64,000 nt of DNA, from assembly GCA_963556255.1 (NCBI GenBank), contig OY744613.1, forward strand, positions 39,375,286 through 39,439,285, given 5' to 3'. The DNA comes from Allolobophora icterica (lineage: Eukaryota; Annelida; Clitellata; Crassiclitellata; Lumbricidae). Under the pieces are notes generated by a model that saw only the letters and a list, made by a program, of their open reading frames with translations, had not been told where the DNA came from and made no database searches. The position numbers and the translations under genes are program-made. Positions 1 to 9,870 of this stretch are shown in pieces; within the stretch, counting starts at the first letter, position 1, and every line of letters begins with the position of its first letter.

Positions 1-355
1 CAGAAATTTTATTCTGTCACAAAATAAGAGTTTTCACATTGGCTGTTAGACCGGCAACAAAGAAAATTCTTCGATATTTTGTTTACAGTTATTTTAAATT
101 ATATATTAGTTCGTCTGTTTTTCTTTCTTGTCAACTAGTACATCCCATTTCACAATCACGAGCATGTAAGTGAACTTATATGTGCTATGATAGCTGCAAA
201 AGTCAACACGAATTGGTGATATCAAAGAAATCCAGAAAAATAAAATGAAGTAAGTACAAGATGTCCACCTCCATTTAGAACCAAGGCAACAATTTGTCGC
301 AATATCATGCAAAACATGAAAAATGCAACAATAACAATTAAGCATATCAAACTGG

Positions 356-472
356 CATCGGCGGCGCGCCGACAGATTGTCGGCGGAGGCGGCGGCGGCG
401 CGCCGACAAACAAAAATCGGCGGCGGCGGCGCCCTTAAAATGTCGGCGGCGGCGGCGCGGCGCGGCCGGCGC
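356..472. repeat. CGG-rich trinucleotide repeat, GC-rich island
   Basis: Imperfect cgg/gcg triplets mixed with gcgcgcc blocks form a short, very GC-rich patch in an AT-rich intronic or intergenic setting. No coding frame is supported. It may be a microsatellite or a decayed repeat; nothing else is visible in the first 350 bases. Confidence 0.7.
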
Positions 473-544
473 AGGGCTCTACCTATAGGCAGACCCGAAA
501 GGCAACTCTGATGCCTCTACTCTGTATTCTCTAAACCACAACCC

Positions 545-660
545 TGGGGTATACATTCATATGCACCAGAGTTGACTATGGCAATGCTATTTATGCGGGC
601 TTAACCCTGTCACGCATTAATCGCCTGCAATCTGTTCTAAATGCTGCTAATATAGCCTGA
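545..660 (+). pseudogene. LINE reverse-transcriptase C-terminal remnant
   Basis: One plus frame reads a short open stretch containing VDYGNAIYAGL and RLQSVLNAA, the pattern just downstream of the RT palm in CR1/L2-group non-LTR retrotransposons (family knowledge). It ends at a stop near 660, and no upstream RT motifs remain, so this is a fragment. About 420 bases downstream an unrelated tandem duplication begins. Confidence 0.45.
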
Positions 661-1086
661 TAGGTGGCATACCTAAGTTCGGAATGTATCAAGCTTTATA
701 CAGGAGGAACTGCACTGGTTGCCTATGCAAAAACGCATTGAGTTGAAGATTGAAATGCTTCTGCGTAATTGTCTTGCAGCCCGTGCCTCAGTCTATCTTA
801 GGGAGCTTTGCGTGCCGGAATCATCCACACCAGGCCGTAGTTTCCTTCGTTCTACCGCACAAGGCGACCTGCGTGGTTGTCCCTATGGCTCGAAACTTAA
901 ACAGTGCTTCGTAAGATCTTCCAACGTCTTGGTCTGTTTTCCCCCTTTTCCGCAAGCGTTTGAAAACCATTCTTTTCGATCGCAGTTTGGTCATAGTATA
1001 AATAAGTAGACAGCACGTCGATTCCCGGCCGATGCAGCAGTCAGAATGTGTGATCGACCGCCATTTTGAAAGTGAGACGCTTACAC

Positions 1087-1210
1087 GCCGATACACCGGA
1101 ATCCATGACATCAAATATTTTTAAAACGTAAAAACAACATTGAGGAGTACAGGCCGATACACCGGAATCCGTGATTGAAATATTTTTAACCGTTACAACA
1201 ACATTGAGGA
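1087..1210. repeat. Two-copy tandem duplication, about 65-bp unit
   Basis: The segment 1087-1146 recurs at 1152-1210. Both contain gccgatacaccggaatcc followed by an A/T run and acaacattgagga. A few substitutions and small gaps separate the copies. No gene is seen between this and the exon at 1947. Confidence 0.75.
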
Positions 1211-1946
1211 CTTCATTAGAATTACCATTATCATTTTCAAAGTTTATTTCAGCTTAAATCTATAATTCAAAATCTCACTTTCAAATTGGCGCCACCAGAA
1301 AAAGTAGTCAACAGACAGCGATGGGAGTCGACGCACTGTGTAATTATTTATACTGTGGTTTGGTGCTGTCAGGTCTGGAGCCCCTCTGAGGAGTTTCGTT
1401 TTGAAGTGGCGCTATACAAATTTACGATTACGATAGACGATCAAGAGCGTATGTTCTTAATGTCAATATTGAAGAATTGTAGATTGGTAAGGTAACGTCG
1501 ACGAGGAGAGTTGCATTCAATGCACAACACCGACAGGATTCTCGTTCGTACCTTATGACCCGATGACCCCATAAACTGACGACGCTTAATAGTTGAAGAC
1601 TTCACTAAAGGACCAGAGTGCAGTGAACATCCGTCACGCTTCACGACGACGACGAATCTAACACGTTCAAGATCAACGTTTGTCTACATGTACAGAAGAA
1701 CTGGCTGTTGTAGATAAAACCATGTTTGGTAAAGTAGCAGCCAATACTCGCTTGAGTTGAAGTCTGCCAGTGTGGTCATACTTTTAATGGACCTATTTGG
1801 GCCACAGCAAGCAACAAATGCATTTATTTATTAATGAATTTAATAAATATACATGTTTCGCAGTATATAGTTCAGAAAATGTACTTCGCATACTGTTGTG
1901 GTGAACGGAAAATTGTATCGAGTTTGTTGCTCGATTATTTTTGCAG

Positions 1947-2192
1947 CCTTTCAGGGCGAAATTGATCATCTCCAAGGCCACTACTTAAGTGCATTCACAA
2001 AGAATGTGATTGCTTTATCTGCCCCAGATTGCCTTAGCTGGTGCCTTACCTACGCGAGCTGCCAAGGAATTATCATTTATAAAGTTTCTGAAAATGTGTG
2101 TTGTCACATCACCTCGTCTGGTGGCAGTGTAAAAGAAAACCCTGCAAATGATGTATACAAAATTCGGCGCGTCTGCACATCACGAGCGAAAG
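1947..2192 (+). CDS. Host gene exon, PAN/apple-like Cys-rich module
   Basis: A candidate internal exon of 246 bp (82 codons), open in the phase-1 frame. It is preceded by a pyrimidine-rich tract and ttgcag and followed by the donor gtaagc. The product has six Cys with the spacing DCLSWCLTYASC and VCCHIT, then RRVC near the end, resembling the PAN/apple extracellular fold. It starts and ends in phase 1, the same as the exons at 22757, 28802 and 53483, so all can be spliced in frame. The next exon lies about 20.6 kb away because element 1 sits in the intron. I see no initiator exon in the window. The domain call is tentative; the exon structure is better supported. Confidence 0.6.
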
Positions 2193-2455
2193 GTAAGCAT
2201 TACGAAACTCTATATCGGAGCCTTTCAAACCTCTGGCTCAGTTTAGTTATATATGCACACAAATCAAAACTCTACTCATTCTATTTTACTCAATATAAAT
2301 TTATGTACCGTCAATTATCTTCCTTGACCTTACTGATAGCATATTTTTACCTCTTCCTGTAGAAATTTTTGGCATCTTTTCGTCTGTGTTGTTTACTGAC
2401 AACTGCGTGACAACTGTAGGGTCGTTGTATGTGTCGAAGTTTAGTAGTTGCTCAC

Positions 2456-2461
2456 AGTGGT
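2456..2461. repeat. Target-site duplication of element 1, left copy
   Basis: agtggt directly precedes the left terminal repeat and recurs at 20945-20950 directly after the right one. Six bases is the TSD size known for Polinton/Maverick integration. Confidence 0.85.
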
Positions 2462-2917
2462 AGTAGTACAAACGGGGGCCCGCTGGCACATTTTGATTGA
2501 TTGATTGACTAATTGATTGATTGATTGATAAACAGTGCAGATGCGCATCACAGGTGCAAATGCTTCGTTCAGGAGCTTCAGGAGCTTCATCAGCAGGAGC
2601 AGGAGCTTCAGCTTCAGCAGGAGCTTCAGCAGCTGCAGCCGCTTAAGCTGCATTAGCAGCTTCAGATTTTATTGAATACATACATGTATACATACATGTA
2701 TACATACATGTATACACACACACACGGTGTGTGTTTAACGGGTCAAAGTTATCCGGTGCGTTTGTAATGACTGAATGAATGAACGGACGGTTGGGATGAA
2801 CGACTTTACGAGCTTCCTTTAATTAGCAACTGTTCATGCAACAGGGAGTAATGCTCTGGTGTCTGTGCCAGAGTCATCCGGTGACGTGTGCTTGTGCTCT
2901 GTGTGCGTGTCTGTGTG
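2462..2917 (+). repeat. Element 1 left terminal inverted repeat
   Basis: This 456-bp arm is the near-perfect reverse complement of 20491-20944. It begins agtagtacaaacgggg and contains a tgat-repeat block, a block of short gcttcagga-type repeats, three copies of a tacatgta/tacatgtata palindrome, and a (ca)n/(tg)n palindrome. The small open frame across it comes from the short repeats and is not taken as a gene. Confidence 0.95.
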
Positions 2918-2948
2918 AACTTATGATCACTTATTATAATGCCCCGAT

Positions 2949-4040
2949 TTATGTATCGTATACGTATAATTGTAGGACTTCTACTCCTACCACAGTGTGA
3001 CTGGGGTTGCTTGTTACTGTAAGTCTGTAATACTGGTACGCAGTTGGAGTCGTTGTAAGATTAAAAAATGACGGAGCAGATTCGGTGTTTAATAATGCCT
3101 GCGTCGATCTTAATAATTGGGTGAACGTTGATCCATCGTTACTTCCGTTTAAAATCCAGTTTGTAATCTGGTATGTGCCTCTGTTATGTCTTATCGCTTT
3201 CAACGCAATTCTCCAAATTTTAACCGGCTCAGGACATTTTATCTGCAGCCAGACATTTAGGAGTTACCTACTATCCGCGATCCATGTTCCGTTTGAACCA
3301 TCTGCATTTAGACTATTGAAAGCTCCATACGCTTGATACTTGTCAGTAACAGTTGAACTAGCACTTGCCATAAATCCGGTAACACTTTCGTCAGCCTCCA
3401 AAATAGGTATGTATCCGATATGACATTTTTTCAGAGCATTATTATCCGCTCTACTAAGAGCGTTATCTACACAATTTTTAGTGGAGGCATCTTGAGGATT
3501 AACGGGTTTTTTTTAATCGGTTATAGATTTTTGTCTCATAACGATATCTTGGTAAACATCGATTTTATGGTCGCTGGACGATTTACCGAATCGAATTATA
3601 TTTTCCGTTCCCACTTTGCACAAGAAACCTTCGATCGATTGCAACGTTATAGGTTGGTTTAAATAACCTTCTATTTTGTTTAACAGATTACCCAGTATCA
3701 AAGCAAACAGTTTGTTTCCGCGTAGATCCTTACACCCCATATTACGTTGACGATCCGAGCCCACACTTAAAAATAGATTGCCGGTCATAACGTCACCAGT
3801 CTTAGAAACTTTGTTTACACCGCTGTTTAAATCTACGTAATTTTTGGTAGCACCATCTTGGGAATTAGTAGGTTCTAACACGTTGACCAGTTTATGAGAA
3901 TCTAAATTAATATTCTCGGTCGCGGCGTTTGTTCCATCCATACAAAGGAAAGTAGCATTTGCCTGAGACAATGTAACTCCTCCGGCAATTATTCTTTCCG
4001 AGTATCCAACATCAGTATGTCCGAATTTATCCACAGGCAT
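2949..4040 (-). pseudogene. Fiber-like protein, degraded copy A
   Basis: Starts at the MPVDKFG motif (4040) and has the same N-terminal module as the intact copy next to it, including LSQANATF and SHKLVNV. It continues into a region not found in the neighbour (MTGNLFL, LLNKIEGYL), loses frame at an eight-base T run near 3507-3514, and resumes as a discoidin-like C-terminal domain. That domain has an in-frame TAA at 3264-3266 before CPEPVKIWRIALK. It ends in LQLYVYDT, like the neighbour's LQLYIYDT. By analogy to adenovirus fibers it would be a receptor-binding spike, which is inference. The gene is a duplicate of the fiber at 4140-4844 that has decayed. Confidence 0.75.
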
Positions 4041-4139
4041 TTTTAGTATATATATAAAATATATATACAATGTATATATATTTTATTTATTTATATCAGA
4101 ACAAATCGTCTAGTGAGCTCATGAATAACCTACCACGAT

Positions 4140-4844
4140 TTAAGTATCGTATATGTATAATTGTATGCTATGAAGTCCTACGTTAATCCGACCGCTAATA
4201 TAAATCCCACCGGGGAGGTTTTTCGTAAATCTGTAATACTGATACGCAGTATTCGTTGAAATATTGAAAAATGACGGCGCAGTTGCGGTTCTCAATAACG
4301 GAGTCGTCATCGTAAATAACGTCGTAAATGTCGAATCGCCGTCGTTACGCCCTGATATGGTCCAAGGGGCCCTGGTTATTCTGTCTACAGTATCGATAGC
4401 ATTCAACGCGATTCGCCAAATTTTAACCGGCTCGGGACATTTTATCTGTATCCAATTATTGAAAACATCATTAGAAACCCAAGATCCGTTCAAACCATCC
4501 GCGTTGAGACTATTGAACGCTCCGTACGCTCGATATCCGTCTTTGTGTGAACTGGCACTAGCGACGAATCCGGTACTACTCTCGTCGGCTTGTAAATTAG
4601 GTATATATCCGAGATAACATTTTTTATGAGCATTATCTACGTAATATTTGGTAGCACCATCTTGGGGGTTAGTAGGATCTGACACGTTGACAATTTTATG
4701 AGAATCTAAATTAATATTTCCAGTTGCAGCGTTTGTTCCATCCATACGAAGGAAAGTAGCATTTGCTTGAGACAATGTAACTCCTCCGGCAATTACTCTT
4801 TCCGAGTATCCAACATCAGTATGTCCGAATTTATCCACAGGCAT
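4140..4844 (-). CDS. Fiber-like protein with discoidin-like tip
   Basis: An intact 234-aa protein. Residues 1-16 (MPVDKFGHTDVGYSER) form an N-terminal module also found at the start of the element 2 fiber, a likely capsid anchor. Residues 17-70 are shaft-like, with LRMDGTNAATGNI and DPTNPQDGATKYYVD resembling phage tail-fiber repeats. Residues about 75-234 resemble an F5/8 type C (discoidin/galactose-binding) domain: STGFVASASS, GSWVSND, WIQIKCPEPVKIWRIAL, WTISGRNDG. An AT-dinucleotide run lies just upstream of the start. It neighbours the protease gene and its own decayed duplicate. Receptor binding is inferred from fold and position; no signal peptide or TM segment is seen. Confidence 0.75.
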   Translation of the reverse strand: MPVDKFGHTDVGYSERVIAGGVTLSQANATFLRMDGTNAATGNINLDSHKIVNVSDPTNPQDGATKYYVDNAHKKCYLGYIPNLQADESSTGFVASASSHKDGYRAYGAFNSLNADGLNGSWVSNDVFNNWIQIKCPEPVKIWRIALNAIDTVDRITRAPWTISGRNDGDSTFTTLFTMTTPLLRTATAPSFFNISTNTAYQYYRFTKNLPGGIYISGRINVGLHSIQLYIYDT

Positions 4845-4845
4845 T

Positions 4846-4847
<2 letters not shown>

Positions 4848-4892
<45 letters not shown>
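4848..4892. repeat. (AT)n run upstream of fiber gene
   Basis: About 45 bases of alternating AT between the fiber start (minus strand) and the protease stop. It may double as a TATA-like promoter region, as AT-rich TATATA blocks precede most gene starts in this element. Confidence 0.7.
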
Positions 4893-5335
4893 AAACAAAC
4901 CGTTTATAACTTCTTGAAAATTCGCGGCATCGTCCATCATTTTCAACACATACAAGCACAGATGACCGCAAAACACTTCGTTATCGGGCTGTATTCGTTC
5001 GCTGTTATAATAAACTGGACAGCGTAAATATTTCAGTAGCTCGGAAGGTGGAGGGAGACCATAGCCATCGAAATATTTCGCCGAAATTTCGCCTTTCTTC
5101 TTGATCCAACACACCCAATGAATCCCGCTCCCACTAGATTTATCTAGGTTAAGAATGCCGCTTTCGTTAGTAGGCCTACTCGGTCTCTCGGGCAACTCGT
5201 CTCGTAGGAGACGCCTCTAAAGTTTGTGATATTTAGTTTCTTCTTAGCGGCGTCTATCAGTTGTATATTCGACAAAGGAACATTCGGTAACACGACTCCG
5301 CAAACGTCGATTTCTGTAACACTTCTAAAACTCAT
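4890..5335 (-). pseudogene. Adenain-type maturation protease, frameshifted
   Basis: Adenovirus-type cysteine protease that would mature capsid proteins. The N-terminal part (5335 down to about 5210) ends ITNFRGV. The C-terminal part in another frame contains SGSGIHWVCW (catalytic His), YFDGYGLPPP (Asp region) and CGHLCLYVLK (nucleophilic Cys). All three active-site regions are present, but the two halves are in different frames, joined near 5205-5210 by what looks like a one-base indel. The element 2 gene is also broken but by a stop codon. It sits between fiber and polymerase. If the frameshift is not a sequencing error, the element cannot mature its own capsids. Confidence 0.85.
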
Positions 5336-5342
5336 TTTATAA

Positions 5343-8300
5343 TCAACGAATAGATTCTTTATGTGCGCAGCGTAACGAGTAATGTCCGTACGCTAATGTA
5401 TGAATACCGTCTTCCATTATTACTCGTTTGTCATCATCCGCGGATAATGCAACTTTATTTACCTGTTCGGTATAAATATCGTGATGATACGATCTAAAAA
5501 CGTTCATTTTTCTTAGTCGTTCTCTCTTGGTAAACAGACAGTTTTTGTAATCATCGTGAGTTATCGTTTTCTTCACGACATTTTGCTTAATGCCTTTACA
5601 CTTCTTATGATCTTCGCCATCCATTCTATACGAGTACAACTTGGCCCTTAAACCTACGAACTCGGAAATCTGTTTTCCTGCTGATTCGTCTTTGAACATA
5701 CCGATAACTTTCTTGTTCATTCCGCTTCTTAAACCCGATGGGTGATCTTCTGGGTAATCACTCGTATCGAATCGAACCGCAACGTCTTCGGCGATATCCT
5801 CGTAAAAATCTTCTGTTTGTATTTCATATGCCAATGAATCTGTATCGGTGAATAACAATTTAGCTCTATCGCCGTATTTTTGTCGTATAAAATTGTAATG
5901 AAAGTCGTACATCAAAGTTTTACTTAAGTCTAATATACACATGCCTAGGTATATCGGTTTATTATAAAACAACTTCGTCCTTTTCATGTGAACGGCGATT
6001 AGATTCTCGTCGAAAATCGTCAGGCGGTCATAATTCGTTTTTGCAGCTAACTTAATAGCTTCCTTCTCGTGACATACCGATTTTATGTCTACATGATTTT
6101 CGATCCTTTCAAGAGTTTTTCCAAAGACGCTATTGTTCATCAATTTGAAAAAGTCTTTCTCAAAGTTATTAGTGGCACTCGTTCTCAAGTTTGTGTTTAG
6201 GTCTACATAATATTTCAACCAAGGGCTTTCTTCGAATAGTATCCCTCTATGAATTTTCGCGATTTTCAACCCGAGACTTTCGTACAACTTCAAATTTTCG
6301 TAATGTACCACGTACTTCTTTTTATCGTTCAAGTTCGGAATTAGTTTTGGTATACTAGATGTAAATTCCGACGAGATGCTCTCGGGAGCCAGAGGATAGT
6401 CGTTGTGGAGATTGTGGATATCTTGAGGATAGTCTAAATCGACTTCCAATATACACGATCCCGTTACATTCCAATTATTTAGCTCGTCTTCGCTCATCCA
6501 TTTAAATCCGCGAGTCGGTAAAGGTTTGCTCATCGCCCAACCGTATAAATTATTAGCGTCTAGATAAGTTATATATGCCGAAGGCTCGCTGCTATCGAAT
6601 TTATCCGCCGTCATATACTTATTGTTGGCTTTCCCATAACGATTCGAAATTGTGCTGATTCCTCCTCTTATTCCTTGCTTAATCATCAGAATCATATCGT
6701 AATCGCTCAACAACTCCAACTTTATACCGGTCAACTTCAAAGCAGCATCCCAGGCCAGTCCCGGAGAAGTGTAATACCATGCGGGATCTAGCCGATAATT
6801 CTTCATGCATACGTCTCTAAAGTTTTCGAAAACATCGGCTAAGAGTAGAACATCCGAAACATTGTACAGGTCGTGGTATTCTCTAAACGTTTTACATCCG
6901 AATGCATTCCATACATTTTTGGCGTGATCGTAATCTTCGTCGCTAATATCTGAGTCGTTCAGCCTCGAATAGAATGCGGACTTGAGAGGTAGTTCGGTCT
7001 CGTTAAATCTATCGATGGAAGCAACGTAATCGTACGGGTAAATTCCTTTTTTAAGTAAAAGATCGAGCTGTTTCCCAGAATATAATGCGCCAAGATTTTT
7101 ACATTGTTCTTTCGTCAGATTCTTCGATAAAGCGTCAAGACTCGATGCCATGAATCTATAACTGTCGATGAATCGCAATTCACGTTTAACGTTAATTTCT
7201 TTCCCTTCTTTGTTTAGAAACTTATCGACGATCACTTCTCTGCTAAACGATATGTACTTCTCTTCGTTATTAGGAATGCATTTAATTTTCTCATCGTGAT
7301 CACCTCGCAATTTTTTTACGAACAGATGGCTATCGTATCCGGACAGATTATGAAATACTACTGGAAAGAACCTCGGAACTTTATAGTCTAGATTGCAACC
7401 ATTATGAGCGGCCCCTCTAAAAATACCGCTCAAATGACAGTGGTCTCTAACCCGATCTGTACCCAACGTCCCTCCACAGATATGACATAAAGTAGTTTCC
7501 TTAAACTTTTTTCGGTCATCTGGAGTAAATATCATCTTCTTCGGAAATTTAAACTGATTGTATATTCGTTTTATAGTCTCTTCGAGACTTTCTACGAATT
7601 TTTGACCTATATCGTCGTCTTCGCTTTCGGCCGTGTACGTTACAGGATCTTGTTGATATAATATATCGTCGAAGCATTTTACGTAATAACAAAACGAGCT
7701 AGGCGTGTGTTTTTGGTATTTATCGGTGTAAGACACGCGAGGATCTGGCTGGCAAGTGGCTATAGGTTTGATGAAAGATTCGAAATCTGCATAAACGATA
7801 AAGGGAACTCTCATCGACCTATTATAATTTTTAAAACTTAACGTACTTCCCGGTTCTGGGACTTCTATTTTTTGAGCGGCGTTTTGCAAACAGTACTCGG
7901 AATGTTTATTAAACGCTTCTATTTTTGTATAACCGTTTAAACATCTTCTACAATAGTGCATTGAAGTATGGGATTTTTCTGTACGTGAAGCCATCAATCT
8001 GTTGAAATTCTTTATCCAACAATAATGTTTCTTATCTCCGTCGGAAATAAGCAATAGTTCAACGATAGAAACTTCATCGTCTCGTTGATTCGACACATAA
8101 ATTGGGAATACTATCTTATTTTCATAACCGAATACGTCAACGCTGATATTATTATTTCTTTCAAACTTGCTTATTATATTAGCATCTGCAGCAACCGGAA
8201 ATTCGATACCGCTCCAATCGAGTTTCTGGGATTGATTGATTAGTTCTTTCGTAATTCTGTCGAGATTTTTGCCCGTTGGATTTAACGCTCTAGTAATGCA

Positions 8301-9113
8301 CCACTTGAAACATTGCTCGTCATTATTCTTCATGTTGATAATAGCCTTTTTGCTAGATAGTTCTGTAGGCAACGGAATGTAAGAACTGCCTTTCAGTGGT
8401 TTATAAACAGCAGTATTGACATCTAACTTTACAACATTCACGAATCTCCAATTACTTCCCCGCATCTGGAAACTGGCCATAGTCTCTGGGATCTTATTGA
8501 TCGCATTATCGTATATTTCGTTAATATCGGTAGCATCTAAAATAACTTCAGTTTTCGAGACGAATGGAACATTCGCGGATTCTTCTTCTCCAGATTTCAT
8601 ATCAACGCGCTCCATGGTACATGTAAGAACGAGTTGAACCTTGACCTGACGATTTCTTGACAACAGACTAAAAACCTGCGGTCTAACGGCGTTAAGAAAA
8701 GACACGGCATCGATTCCAGAAGAACCATCGATAGTGTATTGTTTAGTGAATCCTTTAATAGCCGATGCAGTCTTTCGAATTTCGAACTTCTTTGTATTGA
8801 TTTTAGCAAAGAGACTCTTTATTTTCGACTTAAACGATTCCAATCTTTCGTTCACAGGTTTCTTTATTTTAGGAGGTATGTAACTAATTAACCAATCCGC
8901 AAAAGAATTAATATTCGACCTAACCTTAGTTTTCAACTCGCTGAGAACTTTATTTGGCTTGGAAACGAACTTGGTCGGAGTAAGAATTGGCGCTCGAATA
9001 TCGGGAACTGGAGAGTCGAGCAAGTTTTTATTTTTGCTCATAGCAGCAATCAGATCCGCTTTTCGCAGTTTCCAATATCCGACCATGCCGCTCCGTTTTG
9101 CCATGACTCTCAA
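5343..9113 (-). CDS. Protein-primed DNA polymerase B
   Basis: A 1256-aa (1252 if MAKRSG is the start) family B polymerase of the Polinton type, which would replicate the element's linear DNA by protein priming. An N-terminal SAP/Rho-N-like patch (YWKLRKADLIAAM, about 13-25) is followed by a C2HC zinc motif (388-408). Exo I is YADFES (441-446). A zinc/HNH-like insert follows (CHICGG, then RVRDHCH and AAHNGCNL, 543-574), then Exo II (NLSGYD, 589) and Exo III (YNVSD, 750). Polymerase motif A is YLDANNLYGW (D852), motif B NNSVFGKT (993-1000), motif C FTDTDS (D1090, D1092), and KLY lies near 1167. All catalytic residues are intact over the full length. A TATATA block lies about 60 bp upstream of MAKRSG. 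Confidence 0.95.
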   Translation of the reverse strand: MRVMAKRSGMVGYWKLRKADLIAAMSKNKNLLDSPVPDIRAPILTPTKFVSKPNKVLSELKTKVRSNINSFADWLISYIPPKIKKPVNERLESFKSKIKSLFAKINTKKFEIRKTASAIKGFTKQYTIDGSSGIDAVSFLNAVRPQVFSLLSRNRQVKVQLVLTCTMERVDMKSGEEESANVPFVSKTEVILDATDINEIYDNAINKIPETMASFQMRGSNWRFVNVVKLDVNTAVYKPLKGSSYIPLPTELSSKKAIINMKNNDEQCFKWCITRALNPTGKNLDRITKELINQSQKLDWSGIEFPVAADANIISKFERNNNISVDVFGYENKIVFPIYVSNQRDDEVSIVELLLISDGDKKHYCWIKNFNRLMASRTEKSHTSMHYCRRCLNGYTKIEAFNKHSEYCLQNAAQKIEVPEPGSTLSFKNYNRSMRVPFIVYADFESFIKPIATCQPDPRVSYTDKYQKHTPSSFCYYVKCFDDILYQQDPVTYTAESEDDDIGQKFVESLEETIKRIYNQFKFPKKMIFTPDDRKKFKETTLCHICGGTLGTDRVRDHCHLSGIFRGAAHNGCNLDYKVPRFFPVVFHNLSGYDSHLFVKKLRGDHDEKIKCIPNNEEKYISFSREVIVDKFLNKEGKEINVKRELRFIDSYRFMASSLDALSKNLTKEQCKNLGALYSGKQLDLLLKKGIYPYDYVASIDRFNETELPLKSAFYSRLNDSDISDEDYDHAKNVWNAFGCKTFREYHDLYNVSDVLLLADVFENFRDVCMKNYRLDPAWYYTSPGLAWDAALKLTGIKLELLSDYDMILMIKQGIRGGISTISNRYGKANNKYMTADKFDSSEPSAYITYLDANNLYGWAMSKPLPTRGFKWMSEDELNNWNVTGSCILEVDLDYPQDIHNLHNDYPLAPESISSEFTSSIPKLIPNLNDKKKYVVHYENLKLYESLGLKIAKIHRGILFEESPWLKYYVDLNTNLRTSATNNFEKDFFKLMNNSVFGKTLERIENHVDIKSVCHEKEAIKLAAKTNYDRLTIFDENLIAVHMKRTKLFYNKPIYLGMCILDLSKTLMYDFHYNFIRQKYGDRAKLLFTDTDSLAYEIQTEDFYEDIAEDVAVRFDTSDYPEDHPSGLRSGMNKKVIGMFKDESAGKQISEFVGLRAKLYSYRMDGEDHKKCKGIKQNVVKKTITHDDYKNCLFTKRERLRKMNVFRSYHHDIYTEQVNKVALSADDDKRVIMEDGIHTLAYGHYSLRCAHKESIR

Positions 9114-9247
9114 TTCTTTTACAGTTTCAACTTGTAGTCCATTCCTTTATATATACATATATATATATTCATTTCTTTAAGTGTTGTTTAAGAAAAACAC
9201 AAATATTTATTTATGTTCATGAAAATAAATTATTTTTTCCCAAAATC

Positions 9248-9790
9248 TCACAGCTCATTCACAACGGAATCGATAGTTTTGTCGTTAATGCTATCGTACA
9301 CCTTAATTTTGTATCTATTTCTCCATACTTTTCCATTATACCATTGTATTATTGGTGCGTTTTGCCCGTGCGCCTTAGCTGCTTTGTACATCGACGGATA
9401 CACGACAACATCACCGGTTTCTAGGTCTAAGATTTCTACTTTTCTCGGCTGATTTCTGATATACCTCGTTCTATCATACGCGCCTTCCTGGTAGTTTCTT
9501 TTAAGTATTCGTTCTTTCCGATATTCTTTCCAGTATCCTTTCTGATATTCTATCTGATATGCTTTCCGATATTCTTTCTGCTGCTCTTTCTGCAGTTCTT
9601 GCCTTTGTCGTCTCTCTAGTTTCTCTAGTTTCTCTTTTTCTGAGACATCGCGAGCAAGAATCTCCATTGCGCTCAATAGAGCTATAAGCTCGGGCTTGTT
9701 GAGATGAGCACAACCCTTAACGTTGTGCTGGACCAGTAAGTTTCTCAGCTCTGGAAGTTTCATCTTCTTATTACTAATATAAGTAAACAT
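9248..9790 (-). CDS. SAP-like plus NUMOD1-like DNA-binding protein
   Basis: 180 aa, probably starting at MKLPEL (9763). Residues 10-45 resemble a SAP/Rho-N helical DNA-binding motif (LPELRNLLVQHNVKG, LNKPELIALL), matching the small N-terminal patch of the adjacent polymerase. Residues 50-110 are highly charged coiled coil rich in Glu/Gln/Arg/Tyr. Residues about 117-163 (ETGDVVVYPSMYKAAKAHG, IIQWYNGKVWRNRYKI) look like a NUMOD1-type DNA-binding module known from homing endonucleases. No nuclease active site is visible. Position next to the polymerase suggests a role in replication or terminal-protein function, which is inference. No homologue is seen in element 2. Confidence 0.6.
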   Translation of the reverse strand: MFTYISNKKMKLPELRNLLVQHNVKGCAHLNKPELIALLSAMEILARDVSEKEKLEKLERRQRQELQKEQQKEYRKAYQIEYQKGYWKEYRKERILKRNYQEGAYDRTRYIRNQPRKVEILDLETGDVVVYPSMYKAAKAHGQNAPIIQWYNGKVWRNRYKIKVYDSINDKTIDSVVNEL

Positions 9791-9870
9791 CTCTTTATGT
9801 ATGTTTAAGAAAAAAAGAAATTTTATTCATAGCCTTCACCCTTAGCATTTAGCATTTAAATCGCGGCGAT

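Noticed and set aside
719..1009. 96-aa open frame near the left edge
   Set aside because: No motif, no splice context, opposed by an equally long frame on minus; probably chance.
2441..2653. Leu/Lys-rich 70-aa frame, repeated at 20753-21133
   Set aside because: Lies inside the terminal inverted repeats and comes from short gcttcagga-type repeats; no start context or homologue is known to me.
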